Assembly: GCA_002400445.1 (NCBI GenBank)
Contig: DGQO01000124.1
Span: 8,364-29,200, forward strand
Direction of reading: 5' to 3'
DNA: 20,837 nucleotides
From: Chitinophagaceae bacterium UBA4412
Lineage (GTDB): Bacteria > Bacteroidota > Bacteroidia > Chitinophagales > Chitinophagaceae
Shown: one piece after another, positions 1-8,077 of the stretch
Position numbering within the stretch: the stretch's first letter is position 1
How the letters are laid out: the number at the start of each line of letters is the position of its first letter
The notes under the pieces: generated by a model
The model's input: the letters and a program-made list of their open reading frames with translations, nothing else
What the model was told of the DNA's origin: nothing
Databases searched by the model: none
Translations under genes and position numbers: made by a program

Positions 1-1827
1 ATTATTAAGAAGTTCTTATACAGCGAGCATGACATTTTTATCCGGGAACTTGTCAGTAATGCAGTAGATGCTACGCAAAAAATTAAAACACTTTCTTCCA
101 TTGGCGAAGCCAAAGGAGAACTTGGTGATCTCCGCATTGATGTAACAGTGGATAAAGAAAAGAAAACCCTCACCATTGCAGACAGGGGCGTGGGCATGAC
201 AGCCGAAGAAATAGATAAATACCTGAACCAGGTGGCATTTAGTGGTGCCGAAGAATTTTTGGAGAAATATAAAGGTCAAAATGAGGCGAATATCATCGGT
301 CATTTTGGGCTGGGTTTCTACAGTTCTTTTATGGTAAGTGATAAGGTAGAAGTTTTCTCAAAAAGCTACAGAGAAGAAGCGCCTGCGGTTCGGTGGGAGT
401 GTGATGGAAGCCCTGAGTTTACGCTTGAAGAAACCCAAAAATCAGAGAGAGGCACAACTGTGGTAATGCACCTGAATGAGGAGAGCCAGGAGTTTTTAGA
501 TGCGTATAAGGTAAAGGCAGTATTGGAGAAATTTTGTAAATTTTTACCAGTCCCTATTTATTTTCACGATGCAAATGAGCAACCTGCAGCGCTAAAAGAA
601 GGCGAGGAGCCAGAAGTAGAAAAGCCGATTAATAACACGACTCCAGCCTGGGTGAAGAAGCCTTCTGAACTTACGAAAGAAGACTATGAAAATTTTTACC
701 GTGAGCTTTATCCGTTTAGCGAAACACCTCTTTTTTGGATACATCTGAATGTAGATTATCCATTTAATCTTACAGGTATTCTTTATTTCCCTAAGATTAA
801 ACAGAGTTATGAAATTCAGAAAGACAAAATACAATTGTACAGCAACCAGGTATTTGTTACCGATGAAGTAAAGGATATTGTACCGGAGTTTTTAATGCTT
901 TTACATGGTGTAATTGATAGCCCGGATATTCCATTGAATGTGAGCCGCAGTTACCTGCAGGGTGATCCAAATGTAAAAAAGATTAATGCGCACATCACTA
1001 AAAAAGTTGCCGATAAACTTGAAGAAATTTTTAACAGTGACCGTGCAGCCTTTGAAGAAAAGTGGGAGAGTCTTGGTCTTTTTGTAAAGTATGGTATGAT
1101 GACGGACGACAAGTTCCTGGATAAGGCCAACAAGTTTTTTATTATGCAGGATACAGGCGGTAAGTTTTATACAGCGGAGGAATATAAAACCGCAACTGCT
1201 GCATCCCAAACAAATAAGGACGGTAAGCAGGTGATTTTATACAGCACAAACCCCGTGCAGCAGGATGCATACATTCAGCAAGCGATTGCAAAAGGTTATG
1301 TGGTAGTAAAGATGGAAACCTTAGTGGACGCCGCTTTCATAAACACTATTGAAATGAAATGGAATGATACATTGTTTACCCGGGTGGATGCTGATATCGC
1401 AGATAACCTGATTGATAAAGCCGAAGCCGCAGACAGTGTATTAAGTAAAGAAGATGCAGAGAAATTAAAAACCCTTTTTGAGCAGCCTTATGAAGGCATG
1501 CATGCAACCGTGGAAGTAAAAGGCCTCAGTGCAGACGCACCCCCCGTAACGGCAACACGTCCTGAACAGATGCGTCGCATGAAAGACATGGCAGCAGTAG
1601 GCGGTGGTATGGCTGCTTTTTATGCGCAGATGCCAGATGAGGTAAATCTTACAGTGAATGGTAACCATCCGATCTTTAATAATATTCTTGCAGAAAGTGA
1701 GGCTGACCAGCAGCAGAAACTGGTGAAGAACCTGGGCGATCTTGCACTGCTTTCGCAGGGCTTACTCACAGGAAAGAATCTTACAGAATTTATTACCCGT
1801 AGCGTTGATCTGATGGCGAAAAAATAA
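1..1827 (+). CDS. htpG: Molecular chaperone HtpG (Hsp90 family), 5' end cut by window edge
   Basis: This is bacterial Hsp90, a cytosolic homodimeric ATP-dependent chaperone. The frame is open from base 1, giving 608 residues; the family is about 610-630, so roughly the first 15-20 residues lie outside the window. The GHKL ATPase domain opens with RELVSNAVDAT (Asn of motif I). DRGVGMT follows, where many orthologues have DNG.GM; I believe the Arg form is common in Bacteroidota. The lid motif HFGLGFYSSF comes next. The middle domain carries PLNVSRSYLQGDPNVKKI, whose Arg corresponds to the catalytic-loop Arg that contacts ATP. The C-terminal third is the dimerisation region and ends MAKK. A hairpin terminator begins 25 bases after the stop. 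The downstream operon is convergent, so htpG is the last gene of its transcript. Identification is very secure. Confidence 0.97.
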   Translation: MIKKFLYSEHDIFIRELVSNAVDATQKIKTLSSIGEAKGELGDLRIDVTVDKEKKTLTIADRGVGMTAEEIDKYLNQVAFSGAEEFLEKYKGQNEANIIGHFGLGFYSSFMVSDKVEVFSKSYREEAPAVRWECDGSPEFTLEETQKSERGTTVVMHLNEESQEFLDAYKVKAVLEKFCKFLPVPIYFHDANEQPAALKEGEEPEVEKPINNTTPAWVKKPSELTKEDYENFYRELYPFSETPLFWIHLNVDYPFNLTGILYFPKIKQSYEIQKDKIQLYSNQVFVTDEVKDIVPEFLMLLHGVIDSPDIPLNVSRSYLQGDPNVKKINAHITKKVADKLEEIFNSDRAAFEEKWESLGLFVKYGMMTDDKFLDKANKFFIMQDTGGKFYTAEEYKTATAASQTNKDGKQVILYSTNPVQQDAYIQQAIAKGYVVVKMETLVDAAFINTIEMKWNDTLFTRVDADIADNLIDKAEAADSVLSKEDAEKLKTLFEQPYEGMHATVEVKGLSADAPPVTATRPEQMRRMKDMAAVGGGMAAFYAQMPDEVNLTVNGNHPIFNNILAESEADQQQKLVKNLGDLALLSQGLLTGKNLTEFITRSVDLMAKK

Positions 1828-1850
1828 TCATTTCTCTTTTTATTTTTACA

Positions 1851-2540
1851 TTAGCCCTGGCGTTTGCCGGGGCTTTTTAGTAGCACAACTGCTTCCAGGT
1901 AATGCAGGCGTTTACACTGGTAAGATTCTGTAAACCCGGCATCGAGGAAAAGGTATTTTTGAATAGGATTAAGATAAACAATAGTAATCGGTCTCCCTTT
2001 TTTTCGCAGACTTATTTCAATATTTTCTACCACCGCACTCATGATGATTTCATCAAAAGGATTAAATAAAAAAATAAGGTCTACATCCTCTCCGATTTCA
2101 AAATAAAAGGCATCATTATTTTTAATATCAGCGTTGAATTGATAACCCTGTTGCTTTATCGACCCGAGGTTCGCTTCAGTGATTTTGCAAAATTGTTTAG
2201 ACAATTCTACCCCGGTTACTTTTTTAACACCCATTGCTGCAGCTACGCATAGCGCACGCCCTTTGCCACAGCCAATGTCTACGAAATGTTTGAAAGAGGA
2301 AATGTTGATTTTTGCAAAAACAGTTTCCAGTAAATCATAACTGGCGGGCATATAGATAGTAGAATGTGTGATGTCTATATCCAGTATTTCGAGATGCCGG
2401 AGTTCATCAGCACCAGTAGTTTTTATACCATATTTTTTTTCACCGGCGATGTCTCTACCAATGATATGCCAGGCAATGCGCAGGTTCCAGTTCCAGAGGA
2501 GGTAAAAAAAATACCTGGTATATGCTAGCCACTGATTCAT
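1851..2540 (-). CDS. Class I SAM-dependent methyltransferase, substrate unknown
   Basis: The 229-residue protein has a Rossmann-type methyltransferase core. Motif I is VDIGCGKGRA (residues 87-96), and the acidic end of strand 2 is VELS (111-114). An FLFNPF motif (157-162) sits where class I enzymes carry the post-strand-4 NPP/NPF-like loop. The N-terminal ~25 residues are rich in aromatic residues (YFFYLLWNWNLRIAW) and could be a membrane-associated helix. There is no signal peptide. The start ATG overlaps the recJ stop (ATGA), so translation is probably coupled to recJ as the last gene of the prenyl synthase-recJ operon. I cannot assign a substrate: the motif set does not match a named RNA, protein or quinone methyltransferase that I can recognise. 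The last codons lie within the terminator of the convergent htpG gene. Confidence 0.85.
   Translation of the reverse strand: MNQWLAYTRYFFYLLWNWNLRIAWHIIGRDIAGEKKYGIKTTGADELRHLEILDIDITHSTIYMPASYDLLETVFAKINISSFKHFVDIGCGKGRALCVAAAMGVKKVTGVELSKQFCKITEANLGSIKQQGYQFNADIKNNDAFYFEIGEDVDLIFLFNPFDEIIMSAVVENIEISLRKKGRPITIVYLNPIQKYLFLDAGFTESYQCKRLHYLEAVVLLKSPGKRQG
1853..1878 (+). terminator. Rho-independent terminator of htpG
   Basis: AGCCCTGGC (1853-1861), loop GTTT, then GCCGGGGCT (1866-1874), a 9-bp stem with one G-U pair, followed by TTTT. It faces the plus strand only, since the other side is not U-rich on the reverse transcript. It overlaps the last codons and the stop of the convergent methyltransferase gene. 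Confidence 0.85.
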
Positions 2541-4258
2541 GATTGCGGGCAGCTTTCACTGAGCCGCATATCTATGAGTTTAAGTTGGATTGATTTATTG
2601 CCATCCCATTCATTTTCATCCAGCGTAAAAACGATATCTACAGGCTTGCGGGTTTGCAACAACGTAAATTTTTCTGCCATGTTAAAACCAATTCCTGTAA
2701 AAGTTGTCTGATCCTGGCGCAGCACCACCCGTAGGTGCTTTTCTTTTACGATCTTACTATAGCCCGTCTCATTTACATTCAACGCAATAAATGTGGGTCG
2801 CATATTGTCCGGGCCAAAAGGTTCCATTTGGCAAATGATATTGTACAAATTTTGTTTGATTTCCGGAAAGCGAATTGATGTATCAATTTTTATCTCCGGA
2901 ATCAGTAATTGTTCATCAATACTTCCACTCACAACCTCTTCAAAAAGTTTGCTGAATGGCTCCACATTTTCGGGCAGCATGCTTAAACCGGCGGCAGCAA
3001 AATGACCACCATAAGCCAATAGAAGTTCTCTGCATTGGTAAATGGCTTCGTACAGATTAAAGCCGGGTATGCTGCGGGCACTTCCTGCCACAAGGCCACC
3101 GCTGGAAGTGAGTACCACTGTGGGCCGGTGATAGCGTTCTATAAGTCTTGAGGCCACGATGCCTACTACGCCTTTATGCCATCCTTCCTGGTATACAACA
3201 GACGATTTTCGATGCGTAAAATTCAAATTGCCTGCAATCATTTCTAATGCCTGCTCCGTGATGGTGGCGTCTGCATCTCTTCTTTCAACGTTATCTGAAT
3301 GCAGCATTTCTGCGAACTCCAGCGCTTTTTCAAAATCCTTTTCTATAAAAAGTTGAACGGCTTTCCTGGCATCATCCATCCGCCCCGCAGCGTTTACCCT
3401 CGGGGCGATGGCAAAAACGACATTGGTTATGTGTAGCGGACTATTTACTGCAGCAAGTTGTATGAGCGCCTTAATGCCGGGGCAAGGTGATTCATTAATT
3501 CTTTGCAATCCCAGATAGGCAAGCACCCTGTTTTCGCCAGTCATAGATACAATATCTGCAGCAATGGCAGTAGCCACAAGATCTAAATAATAATCAATGT
3601 GCTCTGCTGGCAAATTTAATTTTTCGGCCAGGGCACTAGCGAGTTTAAAACCTACACCACAGCCACACAATTCTTTGAAGGGATATTGGCAATCAGGTTG
3701 CTTTGCATTCAGGATTGCACAGGCATCAGGTAGTACATCGCCGGGCAGGTGATGATCGCACACAATAAAGTCAATACTAATACTTTTTGCGTAAGCGATG
3801 AGGTCTGCCGATTTTATACCGCAATCCAGGCATACAATAAGGCTGTGCTGCTGTTTTTTTGCATGATCTATTCCTTTACGGCTTACGCCATAACCTTCTG
3901 TGTACCGATGAGGGATGTAGAATTCTAACTTTTCTGTATCGTAGATACTGCATAAAAATTGGTACATCAGGGCTACAGAGGTAGTACCATCTACATCATA
4001 ATCCCCAAATACCAGTATAGATTCGTTATTTTCTATTGCAGATAAAATGCGTTTCACGGCTTTATCCATGTCTTTCATCAACCATGGGCTGTGTAACATA
4101 AGCCGGGTGGGACGAAAGTAATTTTTGGCTTCTTCAAAATCTGCAATACCTCGCTGCACCAGCATATTACATAGCACGGGAGAAATGCCTAGAGCATCCC
4201 GGAGTCTGTTCGCTTTTTCCGCATCATGCGGTAATATTGTCCAGCGTTTTTGCAGCAT
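2537..4258 (-). CDS. recJ: Single-stranded-DNA-specific 5'-3' exonuclease RecJ
   Basis: RecJ degrades single-stranded DNA from the 5' end in RecF-pathway recombination, mismatch repair and base-excision repair. The 573-residue length is normal for the family. The DHH phosphoesterase domain has VFGDYDVDGTTS (metal-binding D86, D88, D90), CLDCGI (D145) and the name-giving CDHH (D168, H169, H170). These are followed by GVGFKLASALAEKL and AGRMDDARKAVQL. The DHHA1 part contains EGWHKGVVGIVASRL, GSARSIPGFNLYEA and GGHFAAAGLSM. A C-terminal OB-like region completes the protein. The start ATG shares one base with the stop of the upstream prenyl synthase (TAATG), and the stop overlaps the methyltransferase start by 4 nt. 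All metal ligands that I can check are present. Confidence 0.97.
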   Translation of the reverse strand: MLQKRWTILPHDAEKANRLRDALGISPVLCNMLVQRGIADFEEAKNYFRPTRLMLHSPWLMKDMDKAVKRILSAIENNESILVFGDYDVDGTTSVALMYQFLCSIYDTEKLEFYIPHRYTEGYGVSRKGIDHAKKQQHSLIVCLDCGIKSADLIAYAKSISIDFIVCDHHLPGDVLPDACAILNAKQPDCQYPFKELCGCGVGFKLASALAEKLNLPAEHIDYYLDLVATAIAADIVSMTGENRVLAYLGLQRINESPCPGIKALIQLAAVNSPLHITNVVFAIAPRVNAAGRMDDARKAVQLFIEKDFEKALEFAEMLHSDNVERRDADATITEQALEMIAGNLNFTHRKSSVVYQEGWHKGVVGIVASRLIERYHRPTVVLTSSGGLVAGSARSIPGFNLYEAIYQCRELLLAYGGHFAAAGLSMLPENVEPFSKLFEEVVSGSIDEQLLIPEIKIDTSIRFPEIKQNLYNIICQMEPFGPDNMRPTFIALNVNETGYSKIVKEKHLRVVLRQDQTTFTGIGFNMAEKFTLLQTRKPVDIVFTLDENEWDGNKSIQLKLIDMRLSESCPQS

Positions 4259-5220
4259 TAGTATTTTCGGTCAGTTGTAAACCTCACTAATTCTTCTAAA
4301 GCATTTCTTACGGGTGAAGGAGGGAAACTATTGAGAATTTGCAGAGCTTCATCTCTATATTCCAACATCTTTTGCTCAGCGTAGCCGATTCCACCAGTCT
4401 CAACCACAATATCAATAATTTTCTTAATGCTCTCAGGCTCTTTGTTTTTATTCTTGATCCCGTAAATAAGAAAGCGCCTGGTAGCTGCGTCGGTGTTGTT
4501 GATGGTATAAATGAGGGGAAGCGTCAATTTTTTCTCTTTAATATCGTTCCCGGTAGGTTTGCCCACGTCTGCAGTTCCATAATCAAAAAGATCATCTTTA
4601 ATTTGGAAGGCGACCCCCACTTTTTCGCCAAAATCTTTCATTTTTCCGGCAATGGCGTCATCCTGGGTAGTACTATAAGCTCCTACGGCGCAGGCAGAAG
4701 AGAGTAGGGAGGCAGTTTTATTGCGAATAATTTCAAAATATATGGCCTCATCCAGGTTAAGCTTCCGGGATTTTTCCATTTGCAACAACTCTCCCTCACT
4801 CATTTGGCGCACAGCATCGGACAAAATTTCAAGATGCTTGAAATCCCCATTGCTGGTAGACAATAGGAGGCCTTTTGATAGGAGATAGTCGCCAACGAGT
4901 ACGGCAATCTTGTTTTTCCATACTGCATTTATCGAAAAAAAGCCTCTCCTTTCATGGGCTTCGTCTACAACATCATCATGTACGAGTGTGGCAGTGTGTA
5001 ATAATTCCACAAGTGCGGCTGCCCGATAAGTGGCCTCATTTATTTCTCCGTGCAATTTTGCGCTTAAAAATACAAACATCGGCCTCAGTTGTTTTCCCTT
5101 TCGCTTTATGATATACCTCATAATGCTGTCAAGCAATGCTGTATTGCTTTTGACTGCATCTGCGAATTTCGATTCAAAAGTCTTTAGCTCTGTGCCAATA
5201 ATGTCTGTTACAAACTTCAT
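4258..5220 (-). CDS. ispB: Long-chain (E)-polyprenyl diphosphate synthase (octaprenyl/heptaprenyl type)
   Basis: This enzyme condenses isopentenyl diphosphate onto allylic diphosphates to give the side chain of menaquinone. The protein has 320 residues. GKQLRP (42-47) starts the core, the first aspartate-rich motif is HDDVVDEAHERR (D82, D83, D86), NKT lies at 167-169, and the second aspartate motif is KDDLFD (D209, D210, D213). The residue five before the first DDxxD is a small Ala, which in this family permits long products, so farnesyl or geranylgeranyl synthase is unlikely. Exact chain length cannot be read; MK-7 is usual in this phylum. I chose the ATG at 5220 (MKFVTDII). The frame stays open to 5376, but the added 52 residues are low-complexity and unlike the family. 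First gene of the ispB-recJ-methyltransferase operon. Confidence 0.93.
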   Translation of the reverse strand: MKFVTDIIGTELKTFESKFADAVKSNTALLDSIMRYIIKRKGKQLRPMFVFLSAKLHGEINEATYRAAALVELLHTATLVHDDVVDEAHERRGFFSINAVWKNKIAVLVGDYLLSKGLLLSTSNGDFKHLEILSDAVRQMSEGELLQMEKSRKLNLDEAIYFEIIRNKTASLLSSACAVGAYSTTQDDAIAGKMKDFGEKVGVAFQIKDDLFDYGTADVGKPTGNDIKEKKLTLPLIYTINNTDAATRRFLIYGIKNKNKEPESIKKIIDIVVETGGIGYAEQKMLEYRDEALQILNSFPPSPVRNALEELVRFTTDRKY

Positions 5221-5396
5221 CCGTGTAAAAAACGGCAATATAAACCACCTTCCAGCGGTAAAAAAGTAAAATCTAAAATTTTTGGCACGGCAATTAGTAA
5301 AATGTGAATGCAGGAGGAATATCCACAGGTCTTTTGAAATATAAGCAAAATGCAGATGGGCAGCGGAATCCGACACCTAAATAATTGCTAAATAAA

Positions 5397-5428
5397 TTTG
5401 TAATTTCATAAATGGTTAAATACCTTTG
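5397..5428 (+). promoter_or_regulatory. Bacteroidota-type promoter for the ompA-family gene
   Basis: A -33 element TTTG (5397-5400) is followed by 20 bases and a perfect -7 element TACCTTTG (5421-5428, consensus TAnnTTTG). Transcription would start near 5433-5437, leaving a 5' leader of about 40 bases before the ATG at 5474. A second TAnnTTTG match (TAAATTTG, 5393-5400) overlaps the -33 box. Confidence 0.75.
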
Positions 5429-5473
5429 TCCTCAATCAACTCGTATATTTAGAAATCTATCAATCATTAAGTT

Positions 5474-7108
5474 ATGGCAAGCAAAAAGTACAAATTATTT
5501 TTAACAGGGTTTTTCCTTACCCTTGCTCTTGGTGGTTTTGCCCAATCTCAAAGTGGTTATGATGTGTATGATTCATCCGTAATCTCTAAGAAAGGCATGC
5601 CCCAGCAAAATGAATTCTGGAACAATGCATACAATTTTCCCGCAAAGCCCCGCAATATGTGGGAGATCGGCGTATCAGGCGGTGCATTTAATGTTTCTGG
5701 CGACGTTACCAGCAAATTTCCAACCCTTGGATTTGGCGTTCATGTTAGAAAAGCCTTCGGTTATGTATTCTCTTTAAGAGCACAATACGTTAACGGTACC
5801 GGAAAAGGCATGAATTACAATGCCTCTCAGAACTTCTCAAAGAACGAAGCATGGGATAAATATGCATCTATTCAGCGTGAAGCTAATGGTGGCTTAGTTG
5901 CACGGTACGGTTATTTTGGACCACTGTCTAATAAGCAGGACTTTGTTTTTTACAACTATAAAACTAAAGCTCAGGACCTGAGCTTACAAGGTATCATCAC
6001 CTTGAATAATATTCGCTTCCACAAGCAAAAAACTGGATTCGTGATGTATGTTGGTGCTGGTTTCGGTGCAACTGCTTATGAAACAATGATCAATGCCCTG
6101 GATGCAAATGGTAACACCTATAGTGCTTTATTCTCTTCTTTGCCAGTTCAAACTCCGTACAAAGATCGTAAAGACGCTTTGGATAAGTTGAAGAATGGTA
6201 TGGATGATACTTATGAAACTCCGGCTGAGCGTCAGGGAGTGCGTCGCCCAACTTTGGGTGATAACCAAACTTTGCGTTTTTCTAGTACAGCCCTTGCTGG
6301 TTTTGCTTTCAAACTTGGCAAGAGAATCAACCTGGCTATTGAAAACAGGCATACTTTCATCAAAGATGATTTGTTAGATGGTCAGCAATGGCAGGAAAAC
6401 CCAACTGGTGATGCAGCGCTTACCAGCAACTGGGATTCTTACAACTATCTTTCTGTTGGTCTGAACTTTAACCTGGGTGCAAAATCTGTTGAACCACTTT
6501 GGTGGCTGAATCCATTGGATTATGCTTACAGCGAGTTGAACAACCCACGTCATATGAAGCTTCCAAAACCAATTTTGGATGATTCTGACGGAGACGGTGT
6601 TATTGATCAGTTAGATCGTGAACCAAATACACCAGCAGGTTGCCCTGTAGATACACACGGTGTAAGTCGTGATACAGATGGGGATGGTGTTCCAGATTGT
6701 AAGGACAAGCAGTTAATCACTCCAACTGAGTGCTTCCCTGTAGATGCTGATGGCGTTGGTAAATGTCCAGATCCTGAGTGCTGCAAAAATATGGTTCAGC
6801 AGCCTGTAAATCAGTGCCCTACTGCATACCCTAGTCTTTCTTTCAAAGGTACTGCCTCTGCGCTGAGCAGCGATGCTAAAGCAATGCTGGCTACAACTGC
6901 TTCAATGATGAAGAGTTCACCTAATTGCACAATTACTATCAACGGTTATCCAGAAGCTTCTAAAGCGTCTCAGGCAGTTTGCCAGAAGAGGCTTGATGCA
7001 ATCCGGATGTATCTTGTAGAAACTCAAGGCATCAGTGCTGATCGTATCTCTACCAACTGCGAAGTAGGTGGTGGCGATAAGAATACTGTGGATGTAAAAT
7101 CTAACTAA
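5474..7108 (+). CDS. OmpA-family outer-membrane protein: beta-barrel, thrombospondin type 3 linker, C-terminal OmpA-like domain
   Basis: The 544-residue protein starts with a signal peptide (hydrophobic LFLTGFFLTLALGGFA, likely cleaved near A23). An outer-membrane barrel region follows (about 60-340), with alternating aromatic strands such as MWEIGVSGGAFNVSGDV and YLSVGLNFNLGAKS. From about residue 369 there is a calcium-binding type 3 repeat linker (DSDGDGVIDQLD and DTDGDGVPDCKD), then a Cys-rich stretch (TECF, GKCPDPECCKN). The C-terminal domain (about 445-544) is OmpA-like: YPSLSFKGTASALSSDAKAML, ITINGYPEASKASQ, CQKRLDAIRMYLVETQGI. The Arg of the peptidoglycan-binding helix is kept, but the Asp of the usual GYTD/GHTD motif is replaced (GYPEAS). 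It probably links the outer membrane to the wall. It stands alone between its own promoter and terminator, so it is likely abundant. Confidence 0.9.
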   Translation: MASKKYKLFLTGFFLTLALGGFAQSQSGYDVYDSSVISKKGMPQQNEFWNNAYNFPAKPRNMWEIGVSGGAFNVSGDVTSKFPTLGFGVHVRKAFGYVFSLRAQYVNGTGKGMNYNASQNFSKNEAWDKYASIQREANGGLVARYGYFGPLSNKQDFVFYNYKTKAQDLSLQGIITLNNIRFHKQKTGFVMYVGAGFGATAYETMINALDANGNTYSALFSSLPVQTPYKDRKDALDKLKNGMDDTYETPAERQGVRRPTLGDNQTLRFSSTALAGFAFKLGKRINLAIENRHTFIKDDLLDGQQWQENPTGDAALTSNWDSYNYLSVGLNFNLGAKSVEPLWWLNPLDYAYSELNNPRHMKLPKPILDDSDGDGVIDQLDREPNTPAGCPVDTHGVSRDTDGDGVPDCKDKQLITPTECFPVDADGVGKCPDPECCKNMVQQPVNQCPTAYPSLSFKGTASALSSDAKAMLATTASMMKSSPNCTITINGYPEASKASQAVCQKRLDAIRMYLVETQGISADRISTNCEVGGGDKNTVDVKSN

Positions 7109-7129
7109 GTTTTTAGATTTGTTTCAATA

Positions 7130-7160
7130 AAAGAGCCCTCAGTAATGGGGGCTCTTTCTT
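7130..7160 (+). terminator. Rho-independent terminator of the ompA-family gene
   Basis: AAAGAGCCCTC (7130-7140), loop AGTAAT, then GGGGGCTCTTT (7147-7157): an 11-bp stem with one G-U pair, followed by a short pyrimidine-rich tail (CTTGTTT). It starts 22 bases after the stop codon. Confidence 0.85.
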
Positions 7161-7190
7161 GTTTACAAAATCATTAACGATACACATTTG
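7159..7190 (+). promoter_or_regulatory. Candidate promoter for bamD
   Basis: TTG (7159-7161), a 21-base spacer, then CACATTTG (7183-7190), which matches 7 of 8 positions of the TAnnTTTG -7 consensus. It lies just after the preceding terminator and 56 bases before the bamD ATG. It is weaker than the ompA and pckA promoters. Confidence 0.35.
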
Positions 7191-7246
7191 GCGGTTAAAT
7201 TAAATACCATGACTTTCGCAAAAAACCGTTAATTTCACGCCTCTTT

Positions 7247-8077
7247 ATGAAGTTAGTAACAACCCTTTGCAGTCTTATTCTCGCCAGTTTTCTTTTATTT
7301 TCCTGCAGTAAGTTTAGTAAAGTTGAGAAAAGTAAGGATGTGGAATATAAGCTGACAAAAGCAGACGAGTATTACGCAAAGAAAAAGTATCGGAATGCCC
7401 AAACGCTCTACGAGAGTCTGTTTCCGGTGTATAAGGGAACACAAAAATTCGAGGATCTGTATTACAAATATGCGTACTGTTTTTATTATGAGGGTATGTA
7501 TAGGGAAGCAGAAAATCTGTTTAAAGGCTACCTGGAGGTGTTTCCTACAAGTGCTCGTGCTGAGGAAGTTGATTATATGCGGGCCTATTGTTTTTACAAA
7601 CAGAGCCCGAAAATTGATCTCGAGCAGGTAAATACGATTAAGGCGATGAATATGATGCAGACTTTTATCAATACCCATCCGGGCTCTCCCAGGATAAAAG
7701 AAGCAACTGAAATTATTGATCAGAGTCGGGCAAAACTTGAGCAAAAGGAATATAGAACGGCTAAATTGTATTACGACCTGGAGAAGTATCGGGCATCGGG
7801 TATCGCCTTTACCAATTTGCTCAATAAGTTTCCAGAATCCAACAGTGGAGATCAATATAAATTAATGGTGGTTAAATCCTATTATCGCTTTGCAAAGATG
7901 AGCTATCGGGATAAACAGCCAGAGCGCTATGAGCAGGTTGTTCGTGAATACGAGGATTTTATTGACCGCTTTCCTGAGAGTAAGCTGCTGAAAGAAGCAG
8001 AAGAATTTTCCAACTTAAGTCAAACTCACATAAAAGAAATACAAAATGAGCAAAATACGTCGTCAGTTAAGCGCTAA
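7247..8077 (+). CDS. bamD: Outer-membrane assembly lipoprotein BamD (YfiO family)
   Basis: BamD is the TPR lipoprotein that works with BamA to insert beta-barrel proteins into the outer membrane. The 276-residue precursor has a lipoprotein signal with lipobox LLFSC (lipidated C20), so it should be anchored at the periplasmic face of the outer membrane. The mature part is built from helical TPR-like repeats: KADEYYAKKKYRNAQTLYESLF, FEDLYYKYAYCFYYEGMYREAENLFKGYL, VDYMRAYCFYK and the C-terminal YEDFIDRFPESKLLKEAEEF. The family is usually 240-280 residues, so the protein is full length. Its 3' end overlaps the omega-like gene by 32 nt in another frame. The order bamD-omega-coaBC-DUF4835 is, as I know it, conserved in Bacteroidota. 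Confidence 0.92.
   Translation: MKLVTTLCSLILASFLLFSCSKFSKVEKSKDVEYKLTKADEYYAKKKYRNAQTLYESLFPVYKGTQKFEDLYYKYAYCFYYEGMYREAENLFKGYLEVFPTSARAEEVDYMRAYCFYKQSPKIDLEQVNTIKAMNMMQTFINTHPGSPRIKEATEIIDQSRAKLEQKEYRTAKLYYDLEKYRASGIAFTNLLNKFPESNSGDQYKLMVVKSYYRFAKMSYRDKQPERYEQVVREYEDFIDRFPESKLLKEAEEFSNLSQTHIKEIQNEQNTSSVKR

Noticed and set aside
5221..5376. N-terminal extension of the polyprenyl synthase by 52 residues
   Set aside because: The added sequence is Phe/His/Arg-rich, unlike any prenyl synthase N-terminus, and would fill the divergent promoter region; the ATG at 5220 gives the usual length.
7295..7855. Minus-strand frame of 186 codons inside bamD
   Set aside because: Antisense to a clear TPR lipoprotein gene, with no recognisable domain.
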